Assembly (NCBI GenBank): GCA_949361645.1
Contig: OX442435.1
Span: 1,585,853-1,649,852, forward strand
Source: Spongilla lacustris
Lineage: Eukaryota; Porifera; Demospongiae; Spongillida; Spongillidae
Length of the DNA: 64,000 bases
Direction of reading: 5' to 3'
Shown here piece after piece: positions 1 through 10,056 of the stretch. A program made the position numbers and the translations under genes. How positions within the stretch are numbered: position 1 is the stretch's first letter; each line of letters opens with the position of its first letter. The notes below the pieces were generated by a model that did no database searches, was not told the origin of the DNA, and saw only the letters and a list, made by a program, of their open reading frames with translations.

Positions 1-950
1 ACACCTCATGACAGCAGTCTACCCGGTAGAAGGGCGTGTCATATGGGCGTGGTTTTGTTACGTGAGTCGTGTGTTTGTGCATAAGTTCAAAATTCTATTC
101 CTGTTGCCCTTCGTAACTTTGGACAGGATTATCTGGACACTCTTAGATTCACTACACCTCATGACAGCAGTCTGCCCAGTAAAAGGGCGCGTCATATGGG
201 CGTGGTTTCGTCACGTGAGTCGTGTGTTTGTGCATAAGTTCAAAATTCTATTCCTGTTGCCCTTCGTAACTTTGGACAGGATTGTCTGGACATTCTTAGA
301 TTCACTACACCTCATGACAGCAGTCTACCCGGTAGAAGGGCGTGTCATATGGGCGTAGTTTCGTCACGTGAGTCGTGTGTTTGTGCATAAGTTCAAAATT
401 CTATTCCTGTTGCCCTTCGTAACTTTGGACAGGATTGTCTGGACACTCTTAGATTCACTACACCTCATGACAGCAGTCTACCCGGTAGATGGGCGTGTCA
501 TATGGGCGTGGTTTCGTCACGTGAGTCGTGTGTTTGGGCATAAGTTCAAAATTCTATTCCTGTTGCCCTTCGTAACTTTGGACAGGATTGTCTGGACATT
601 CTTAGATTCACTACACCTCATGACAGCAGTCTACCCGGTAGAAGGGCGTGTCATATGGGCGTGGTTTCGTCACGTGAGTTGTGTGTTTGTCCATAAGTTC
701 AAAATTCTATTCCTGTTGCCCTTCTTAACTTTGGACAGGATTGTCTGGACACTCTTAGATTCACTACACCTCATGACAGCAGTCTGCCCGGTAGAAGGGC
801 GTGTTATATGGGCGTAGTTTTGTCTGGTCAGCGGTGTTTTTCTGTGGAAGTTCAAATTTATATTTATTTTGCCCTCCATAACTTTGGACAGGTTCGTCTG
901 GACACTCTTACATTCATTGCAGCTCCAGAGTGCCTGCAGTCTACTTTGCA
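1..950. repeat. 153-bp tandem repeat array, about six units
   Basis: The phrase CTCATGACAGCAGTC recurs with its ATG at 8, 161, 314, 467, 620 and 773, a constant spacing of 153 bp. Units differ by only a few substitutions, and the last one decays after about 830. Because 153 is divisible by 3, the forward frame stays open for many units and gives repetitive hydrophobic ORFs. I read these as a by-product of the period and not as a gene: there is no recognisable domain and both strands give long ORFs. The array runs off the left edge. Confidence 0.9.
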
Positions 951-3900
951 TTGAAAGACGTGTTCCTAGGAGCGGAATTTATGTTTGCATCACCTCCATA
1001 ATAGTACTATGTCTATGTAATTGAACACCTCTGTTTGGATGTGGCAAGGTGGTTGTGTTTATACTCAACATCCACAACTCGACAACTTGGAACATGCTTT
1101 TAGTGACATTTTCATGTGTTTATTTGGCATTTTCATGAATTCTTAGTGTTTGGATCTATTATTGTTACCACACACAGAGCCGAATAACACATGTCATTTG
1201 TACTGAGGTATTTACTTTTAAAAATAAAGATCTAATAATTCTGCATAGTCTAGGACTCATTGCAAAAGTTTTCTAAATAAGGCATTGTAATGATAAATGG
1301 CACTGATTCTATTCTTGTATATCATGATCACTGCTACACATAGGTGACAGGTCACATCAAATACATTACAACATGTCAATTAATAAACTCGAAGCCATTT
1401 GGAGGCAGAGCAGCACATATATTGCAATTGCTTCTCTTGCATAGTTATGGAACCACAAAGTGAAGTCAGACGTTCATGCTGCTTCAATGTATATCAATTT
1501 ATCTACTTCCGTTGATGCTTGGTGTTGTAGCTGCTGGTCTTAATGGCTTGATTGCACAGAGTATCACTAGAGATGTTTGTGATGCAATTGTTACTGACAA
1601 AAATGATGTACAGTCTCGAGCTGTACTTGCTCATCCATCACATAATCATTTCGTTTAGTAGTCTTACAATTGTATGAATTAAAGTAGAATGATACATCGC
1701 ACAATAGCTCTGCATGGTGTGTATAGTGTGACAGCTGACATTTCTTTATTACAATCCATTAGGACGAGTCGTTTCTGGCCTGAGGTGTTTGCCTCAATCT
1801 ACTGCCGCCTGGGCATTACCCTGATGCGCCAGAATGCAAGGGCTCTACTGGGACGAACCACAGGTGTAGTAGATATTAGTTCAGTGTACATGTAGCTTAG
1901 TATTTAGTTTCTTGCATTGTGTTCCTCATATTATGTATAGTTTAGTGGTGTAATGCAAACCACTGTAAATGATTATGATAAGAATATAGATAATACAATC
2001 AACTTGCAGTTTGCTGTGGCAATATACTTATGAAGCTCATCAGTCGAAAGAGAACTCAGAAGCCTGTACATTTGCACCTATTACTTACACAGGTGCTGCA
2101 CTTCTGCTAACAAGAATACAAATAGCAATCTGGTGAAAATAGCTGCATGGATTTCAGTGCGGCAATTTCAATTAGCATGCTTTCAGCTCCAAGATAACAA
2201 TTCTAGGTAATCCGGCACATACATGCATGTTCTACCTAGTTCTCCTTTATTGTATACAACCAATGCATCCATTAAACTGTATGCAATTTTTGCCTTAGCT
2301 AGTATGTCTTAATTCACAGCCAAAAGAATGATATACATGTATAGGAAACAATGTTTCCTTCTAAGCATACATTTAATAAAGGGTTGGTGAACACAACAAC
2401 ATGCATATATCTATGGTACAGTTTATTTAGCTTGAATAATAAGATAAAAGTAGACGTACGTGGTTGGTTTCTCTTTATAGAAAAGCCAAACGCCTAGCTC
2501 CTAACATTATTTTGGTCTCTGAAAATCTATTGAACATTCAATCGAAATTAGCAGTACATTGCCTTGTAAATAAGTGTTCTAGAGGCATATTGAGCTTGCT
2601 AGAATCGCTACATCCGTATTGTACAGATACTCTTCGCTTCGTTTTGGCAACACTAGAATTTGAATATCCAGTACTACAAACATATACATGTATACCGCAC
2701 GCATGCGCAGGTGATGCAACTTTGACAGCTGCATTTTTCATTTACAGCTCCAGCTGCAATTTGCATATATCCGCCATTAAACTAGCTTAGTACTCCATGA
2801 CTTTAAGGACAGGAAAGAGCAGCAGCCTTGCACCGTAAGATGGACTAATGATGAAGAGGTATATATGAAGACATCGTATACATAGGTTTGTGAGAAACAT
2901 ATGTGTTTGTATGTTGTGATGATCAGGATCGCTCGACGAGATGAAAGCAATCATCGATCGCTGCTAGCGCTATGGAAGAGATTATGACTCCGGCGGCGAA
3001 GAAGATGAAACACAGAAGAGGCGAAAGAATATCAGAGAAACCAGAAGGAACATAAACGGTACAGTATAGCGCTTGACGATATTCGAAACATTATCTCATT
3101 ATACACAGCAGAACCACCTCGGCCATTGCCCATTCTGCCCATTCGGTCGGATGAGGAAGAGCTTAAGGTTGTGTAAATATTCTCTATTTAGATTACAACA
3201 AAGAAAAGGAAGCAGTCACATCAAAAGCTGGGAAAAAAAAAAAAAACAATCAAGGCTGAACGAGGCTAAGCAGAGTGACAGAGAGGTACGTAAGAGCTGA
3301 TTATGTATCTGGCTTTTGATTGCGTAGGAGATATAAAAAACAAGTACAAGTTATCAACAACGACCAGCTAGCTGAGCTCTGGAGGGGTGAGCTCACACCA
3401 CAATGGCATGCTGCTATATAGGGCTGGTGATCAGCATGTAGGTGTGTTATGATGTGCATATACTGGCTATTGAATAGATCAGTATACACAGCTCAGATCT
3501 GCATCAACAGTACAGCTCCCCTGAAAAGAATTTCCTATGGTGAGTCATTGTCTGATACACCAGCAATCCTTACTGCTCTGCTCATAGTGCTCAATGGAAG
3601 ACCGAAGTACGCTAAATGAATCCTGTATGCATCAGAGGAATCTGAAGTAAGCTACACAGAAAATGATGAATTGGATTTGTATGACGAACTGAAATTTATT
3701 TTTATAGTGCAGCTCATTTACAAATACCCTGAAGCTATAATGCTGCTGAGGAGGAAAGGTGGAAGAAAATTCAATACGAATAGCAAGTGCAGGAACAGTA
3801 CAGCGGCCTTGAAATCCAATAGTTCCACAGCTGCAGACTCTTTTGTTGTTGTTTGTAGTGCCTTTGAAATGATGAATGAGATTTATGTTACGCAACAAAT

Positions 3901-3957
3901 TTTATATGCAAGTGTATAAATACCTAGTTCGCATTACGTCATGCACTTTATAGACCA
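951..3957. other. Intergenic DNA with no assignable gene
   Basis: This stretch is AT-rich. Two short forward ORFs (1476-1658 and 1689-1895) and one at 2464-2790 have no recognisable domain and no convincing splice context. At about 2960-3060 a frame beginning DYDSGGEEDETQ, rich in Asp, Glu, Lys and Arg and followed by GT, could be an exon relic. I cannot connect it to anything. Confidence 0.5.
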
Positions 3958-4195
3958 ACGCGGTATATCGCGATTAATAATCATCATATATCGCCATTAC
4001 CCGCGCTGGGCAAATGCCGCGATTTAGCGCGTTTGAGCGCCAAACGCGTCAAATTCGGCCATAATACCGCGTTGTATCGCAAGTAAGCGCGATTAATCGC
4101 GCTGTGTGTATCGCACCTCATTCGCAACCGCGTTTAAGCGTCAACGTCTTAAGCGCGTCACAACGCATTATGGCGCGTTGCAACGCCGATTTTTT
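3958..4195. other. CpG-dense palindromic block
   Basis: About 240 bp in which GCG, CGC and CGCG words recur every 6-12 nt, separated by AT-rich spacers. It includes a perfect 16-bp palindrome GCGCGATTAATCGCGC at 4087-4102. Its composition is unlike both flanks. It ends a few bases before the acceptor of the first visible FN3 exon (4206), so it may lie where the 5' half of that FN3 domain or its intron would be expected. It could be a mobile fragment, a degenerate satellite or a regulatory CpG element; I cannot tell which. Confidence 0.6.
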
Positions 4196-4205
4196 CCTAC
4201 GGGAG

Positions 4206-5596
4206 GACTCAAACCATACACCCAGTATAACTGCCATGTGACTGCTAACACATCAGTTGGAGAAGGAACACCATCACAGATATATGCTAACACAACAGAC
4301 CAATCATGTAAGGAGAAATTGTTTGCAGTCTCTCACAACTTGAGGTGCTAGTACAGCAGTATTCATTCATTGTATACTTTTGTTGCAGTACCAGGACCTG
4401 TAACAGTACTGAAACAGATAAGCAGTACCTACACCACTGTTACACTGACATGGCAACGTCCTGTTGTTCCAAATGGAGCCATCATTGGATATGAGGTGTT
4501 AATGGTATCCACAGTCATCTACAATACCTCTAGCACACAAGCAGTACTGTCTGGACTTACAGTTTCAATGTCCTACAATCTCAGTGTTGTTGCTCTTACT
4601 GTAAAGGGAAGTGGACAACCTACTTACCTCCAAGCTACTACATCATCTATTCGTGAGTGTTTCATTTTCCCATGAGTATGGATTACATCATTGTGTGTCT
4701 TCCATTAGCTCCAGTTCCCATCACCTTACTTCAGCCTTTCTCCAGTACTGCTGTCCGCCTATTTTGGAATGTTACCCTTGGTGTTCCACAAAACATCATC
4801 CTGGGATTTGTGGTATATTACCGTTCCAAGCTTAGTGTAAAACGGCAGTCAGGTGGAGTCCAGACCCAGTCCTTCCCTCCAAATGCCACAACTGGGGACA
4901 TCAGTGGTCTGGTACCTAACTACAATTATTATGAGTTCAGTGTACAGGCCATGCTGAACATATCTGGACAGCCAACTGTTCTCCCACCTCAGTCATATGC
5001 ATCCTTGTCTAACTTAACCATCCTTACTCCAGGTTGGCCACATTTATCAAGTTTCATACTTCATGGTAACCAAGTGTGACCTCCTTATGTACCCCTCCCC
5101 ACAGCCCCTATGGAGCAGACCTCCTCCCACACAACCTTTGGAGCAACTCTGGCCACCTTGGTTGTGGTGCTCCTCATCCTGATGGTGGTTGCTGTCATAG
5201 TAACCATTCTGGTCATGAAGAGAAAGGGGTAATGACTTTAGCAAGCCTGGAGGGTGTAGTCAATCAAAGTGTGTTAGCTTTGGCTAAATAGTCGTTCTGT
5301 GGAGTTGTATAGAAAGCCAACTGAGGTCAAAGTTGTCTGAGGTTACATTCTGAGATACAATCATATATGGAATTAGTGATTATGCAATGGTTCTGTTCTC
5401 CCTCTCTCACAGACACAGGATTCAGCAATACAATATCAGTATCAAACAGCCTGATGATGTCACTGCAAGTACAGAGTTAAACGTCATCAAAAACAAGTTA
5501 GGGTTTGCATGTCAATAATTATTATAATAGTACATTTATTTTTGCAGTTATACCATGAAGCCAATAATTCATCGTGATCGAACATTGTCATTCTAA
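4206..5596 (+). CDS. Fibronectin type III single-pass membrane receptor, 3' part
   Basis: Six exons chain in consistent phase: 4206-4307, 4389-4652, 4709-5032, 5105-5228, 5413-5496 and 5548-5596 (stop TAA 5594-5596). The first exon holds the second half of an FN3 domain (GLKPYTQYNCHV, then an Asn/Gly-rich tail). The next two each hold one full FN3 domain with the usual W/Y-L core (VTLTWQRPVVPNG; AVRLFWNVTLGVP). All three sit in phase 1-1 exons, the classic arrangement for shuffled extracellular modules. Exon 5105-5228 has a roughly 25-residue hydrophobic helix (TLVVVLLILMVVAVIVTILV) followed by MKRK, a stop-transfer signal. The last two exons give a short tail of about 45 residues with no recognised catalytic domain. 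The protein is presumably a cell-surface adhesion or receptor molecule with the FN3 units outside. The 5' end, signal peptide and upstream domains are not visible. The splice at 5228/5229 is the least certain: reading through would stop at once after the helix. Confidence 0.75.
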
Positions 5597-5914
5597 GCAT
5601 CATCCATCTTCATTGCTACAGAGTAGAATTGCAATAGTAGGTAGTACCACTAACGCACAATAGTTTAGAACATAGATTTTTGATTATTACTTTTTGATCT
5701 CAGTACTGATATATTGGTGTGACATGTACTTCCTACCTTGCTTGGTTGTGGAGGTTTTGGGGATGGGGAGGTGAAGCCACACAAGCTGCCTTCACCTGGC
5801 TTGTCAAAAGAGTGGCCGTGCATGGTGTGTACAAACCAAAAACTAAAGTTGCATGTTTGATCTAGGATTGCTGCACAACATGCTACTACCCAAACCCTAA
5901 TACAATGTAATTGC

Positions 5915-6188
5915 ACAAGATATAAAAATTTAATGTAGGATTTTTAGACAGAAATTGAGTAAAAAGTAAGGAAACAAGGAATTACGGATATTATGCATTC
6001 ATTAAATTATAAATATTACTTACCAACATTTAGCACAGAATTTCAGGTAGGTAGATTTGCTAAATAATGTAGGTCTGTAATATTTATAATTTAATGAATG
6101 CAAAATATCTGTAATTCCTTGTTTCCTTACTTTTTACTCAATTGCTGTCTAAAAATCCTACATCACCAATTAAATTTTTATATCTTGT
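5915..6188. mobile_element. MITE with terminal inverted repeats of about 100 bp
   Basis: The left arm, beginning ACAAGATATAAAAATTTA at 5915, is matched in reverse complement by the right arm ending at 6188. The arms also share AATGTAGGATTTTTAGACAG and AGTAAGGAAACAAGGAATTA. They cover nearly the whole 274 bp around a short centre, so the unit can fold into one long hairpin. It has no coding capacity. No clear target-site duplication was seen. Confidence 0.8.
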
Positions 6189-7486
6189 TTCACTCCATTT
6201 TTTCTCCTGGCGGGTTCCTACATGTACTTATATGTTGCATGCATGAGACTGATGAAAGCAAATGAAGAAGGAAGGGCAACCTTGGAATACTACTAGTTTA
6301 TATTGTGCATCACATCACATGTACGTAGAATAAGACAGTTTGATCTGCTCACTTGCTATCATCATTAAATCACATCACAATCAAACAGTTTCTTTTAAAC
6401 AGTTAACGTCTCTGAACTGGCATGTGACTGGAAGGCAAGGGGATCCCTAAGAAAAGTTAGTGGAGGAAAGGAGGTATTAGTAGTGAAGTAATGCTCAAGC
6501 CCTTCCCATGGCTCTAACTAGAGCATCCTAAGCATGTAGCACACACACCCCTGGCCGAATGTCATACACATAAATCTCCATCAAAACGATCCTCACAGGA
6601 TTCAAAGCCCTCAACTCTTGACTGAAGGTACTCATACATTCTTCAAAGCTAGTAGCCAAGACATCAGGATAAATCGCCATAAGTGTCTGTCCTTGACACA
6701 CCAAAGAGATTGCTTGCCATTTTCATATGTGATGGGCAAAAGGACCACCACTGAGTACAGCACAGAATAGGTCCACCATCATGACCCATTGTATCCAGCT
6801 GTGTTGGGGCAAAATAGGTGGAAAAAGATGTGAAGGAGGGGAAGGGAGAAGAGATGAAGAGGAGGGAGGAGAGGAGTGAAATGGACACAAGAAGGGGGAG
6901 AGGAGAGGAGAGAGAAGGGGGAGAGGAGGGGAAAGGAGAAGAGAATGGGGAGAGAAGGGAAGGAAGAAGCGGAAGGGGAGAAGTTATGAGAAGAGGAAGG
7001 AGAAGATGAGACGGAAGGGGAGGGGAATAGCTAGCAGATAAGCAGTACACCCCTTGGCAACATATCCGTGGGACATGGCACACACTTACATACAAATACA
7101 CCCACCTTTCCAGAGTGATCCACCCCTCATCCTGCATGGTGGGATGGTGTTCCTTTTCCTTTTCTTCATCTCCCCCTAATAACATCGGCCAAGAACAGCT
7201 CATATCTGACAGACACACACATTTGAATACAACATAGAGCAGCATTGTTTTTGGCCATGTCAAGAACATAGCTGTCCTGTACCGTGCAGAAAGCATAATT
7301 AATTATTAACGCGAATGAAATATTGTGGGCGTTATATCGCTTCCTGCAAATCGCAGAATACTCGCACGAACACACGCACACGATATACCGAACTTGTACA
7401 TATTGCACCCAAACGGTAGGCCTATACATTGCAAACACTCCTACCTCATAGGATTTCTTTTCCTGCGTCTGTTTATCTCTCTTGGC
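6189..7486. other. Intergenic, with purine-rich tract and a doubtful minus-strand exon
   Basis: From 6815 to 7020 the plus strand is almost pure A/G (GGAGAAG-type words), which creates long artificial ORFs on both strands. On the minus strand, a frame from about 6715 down to a stop at 6528-6530 reads naturally (AIYPDVLATSFEECMSTF, then a Val/Ile-rich end). It could be the last exon of an unrecognised gene, but no supporting upstream exon was found. Confidence 0.4.
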
Positions 7487-7729
7487 CTATTGATTTGCCT
7501 CTTGTTTCGAAGCTAAAATCAGTTCTCGATTTTGATCGTAGTAGGCCTTCATGCTATCCTTCTTTGTAGCGCTTCTTCTCGCAAGCCTTCTTTTTTTTTC
7601 ATGCGCTTCTTGAAAACTGTCACGCTTGACACATTCAATATCTTGTGACTCGCCAGTACAACTGTCATCATTTAAGTTGGCAATCTTCTTAGCAAGATTT
7701 CTCGACGTGAAGGCATATTGACCGTCCCG
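7487..7729 (-). pseudogene. Basic ORF fragment, possibly transposon-derived
   Basis: An 80-codon minus-strand frame opens just after a TGA and has no ATG at its start. It is strongly charged (NLAKKIANLNDD, KKRRLARRSATKKD, SMKAYYDQNRELILASKQEA). Lys/Arg/Ala-rich frames with repeated YY..N motifs are common in the N-terminal parts of Helitron-type elements of invertebrates, which is why I suggest that origin. No helicase or Rep motif is visible. It could instead be an exon of an unknown gene. Confidence 0.35.
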
Positions 7730-8203
7730 TCAATTGCAAAACTTTTACAACGCTGCTCAAAGGGTATATGTACATGTATATCAGAGATAATATATAAATG
7801 AATCATGCATGTACACGTGTTTTCGGTGCTACAGTAACAGCAGTCACTGCGAGCTACACCATGTCGTGTAGCCAGGTGCTTCAGTGGTTTCTGACCTCAA
7901 CATCAACCACAAGCTTATGCTGGATCTCTCTTTTATGGCTTCCAAGGCTTTAGTAAAGATCGAAATTGTGTTCAGTATAACCATAGATATTAAAGTATTA
8001 CTTAAATATCTATGGTATAACTCAAACTCGGAAAGTAATAGTACCAAAAAAAATTCGGCAGAAAGTTTCTAACTTGTCTCCTACAGTTCCTTTTCAAAAA
8101 TCGTGACAAAGATACAGTGCAATAAACCCCTTATCCGAGCGAATCTTATCTAATCAGATCCGGAAGGAGAAACTTTTTTTCGGGTTCGAGTGTGGGAACG
8201 AGT

Positions 8204-9690
8204 CAGTGGCGGCGGAGCCCATAGGGCAGGTGGGGCATGTAGCCCCCCTACCAATCCTAGCAATATGCAAGTTATTAATAACTCAATACCACAATAACCA
8301 TGATGAAATTAACCAGCAGGCGATTGCCGTACATGTATCGTCAGCACGTGGTATGAAAACGTAGTGATTAAAAGTATAGTGATTAAATTGAAGTTAATAG
8401 GCAGTGATTTCAAATTTCGAGCTAGTTTTGTCTTTTAAAGTGAGTTTGAAGCTACTTTTGGCGAGAACAGAGTGAGTTTTGAAGTGCCTGTAGGCTGCTA
8501 GTATCGTCAGACCGCTTTGGTCTAGTGTATTTGAACACTGAGGTGCTTCTGAGTTTATTGTACGTAGCAGGCATAGTTCATGGCGAGCCTATGCGACGAT
8601 GAAGCGCCAGGTCCAAGTAAGAGGAGCTGCATGGCAAATCGCTCAATTCTTGAATTTATCTCCTCTGCTGCTTCTCACGAGTTTACGGCAGCCGCGAGGT
8701 TCGATATAATGATGCATGTATAGGTGATATACATGTATATTACCTGTTGCAATTGTATAGATAAGGATTTTGAAAGAGGATATGAGTCACAAGCGCAGCA
8801 AGATGCAATCCTTAGAACCTGCCAATTGCGATGCAGAACATTCACTTAGCACTTTGAATTCATAATCAGCTCGCGAAGTGGGTTCTAGTAGTTGCAGCGG
8901 TATTCATCTTGAGCCACACCAACCAAAGAAGCTAACATTCCCAAAAGTGTATTTCTTCCCAGAGCACACCGACCTCCCGGCTAAAAGGTACGACTCTGGT
9001 GATGAACCAGCAACATTCAGGTTCCCAAAAGAATTTTACAGAGCGATTTACTATGAATTCGTCGACAATAGTATTGGTGAAATCAATAAACGGTTTGACC
9101 AAAAAAACTTTACTCTGTATTTGAGGTCCGAACAACTCTTAATACATGCTACAGCTAACTCTGGCCCTGGGTGCGTCCAGAATGAAAACTTGGACGATGT
9201 CAAATTACATTTTGGCGATGATTTTGACTACCCAAGGCTCAGCAATCAGTTATCAATGTTGCACGTGATATTATCTCTGCACGATGTTCTTGGATTTAAT
9301 AGTCCATCGCTAGAGGACATAAAAATGGCAATTTTTAAACTAAACAATGCGGCAAAGCTATTTTCAGAAGTCCTGAAATTGCTTCAAATGCTATACGTAA
9401 AACCTGCAACTACAGCAACTGCTGAGCGCTCTTTCTCGGCACTTCGTCGGCCCAAAACATTGTCTCGTTCCCAGACCATTATGACGCAATGTTTATCGCA
9501 TAATGTATAAAGTATAAACACGCTCGCCATAACGCAACGTATAGGGTCTGGGGACGAGACTACCAAAGGAATTCAATGTCTGCAGAGAGGTTAAATCATT
9601 ATATTTTGCACGTTCATAAAACGTTCACAGATGAACTCGACCTCAACACGGGCCACATGGCAGGCTTGATATACAGAAGCGCTCGGAAAC
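8204..9690 (+). pseudogene. Decayed hAT transposon with transposase remnants
   Basis: The left end CAGTGGCGGCGGAGCC at 8204 has the CAGTGGCGG form typical of hAT terminal repeats. A frame from 8580 starts MASLCDDEAPGPSKRSC, the sort of leader found before hAT zinc fingers, and breaks at about 8725. A second open stretch (8878-9510) carries the transposase body and the hAT dimerisation block (LQMLYVKPATTATAERSFSA). The end of that block continues only at about 9576 (ERLNHYILHVHKTFTDELDL) after a short foreign insert. Stops, missing middle sequence and the lack of a right terminal repeat show it is dead. Confidence 0.85.
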
Positions 9691-9914
9691 AGATACACAA
9701 AATGACAAATACATGTATATACATGTATATACTAGTACCTTCTGTTTGTCCAGAGGCTTGCTTACAATATCTACCATATGCATATCCAGACTGTGCAATA
9801 GGCATTACACAATGTATATACACAGCCCTGCTTTTGTTTTTTCTCTTTCATGTGAAACTTATGATACTGACATATATAAATTACATAAAGCTACATGTAG
9901 CCTAACGACAACAG

Positions 9915-10040
9915 TAGACTTGTGCCCAGACCACCTATGTTGCAGCCGAGGATGTATTACATCACTGCTGTGCTTGCACAAGTATATTGATGATATAATC
10001 TATCCTCAGCTGTGATGCACCAGGTCTGGGCACAAGACTA
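9915..10040. mobile_element. Small MITE with TIRs of about 48 bp
   Basis: The left end TAGACTTGTGCCCAGACC is matched by the right end GGTCTGGGCACAAGACTA. The similarity continues inward over about 48 bp on each side (GCAGCCGAGGATG against CATCACAGCTGAGGATA). The element is 126 bp and noncoding. The first and last TA may be a TA target duplication. It sits just downstream of the alpha-kinase gene stop codon. Confidence 0.75.
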
Positions 10041-10056
10041 ATGACAATGTACATCA

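Noticed and set aside
6664..7296. 210-codon minus-strand ORF rich in Ser, Pro and Leu
   Set aside because: It is the complement of the purine-rich low-complexity tract at 6815-7020, with no domain.
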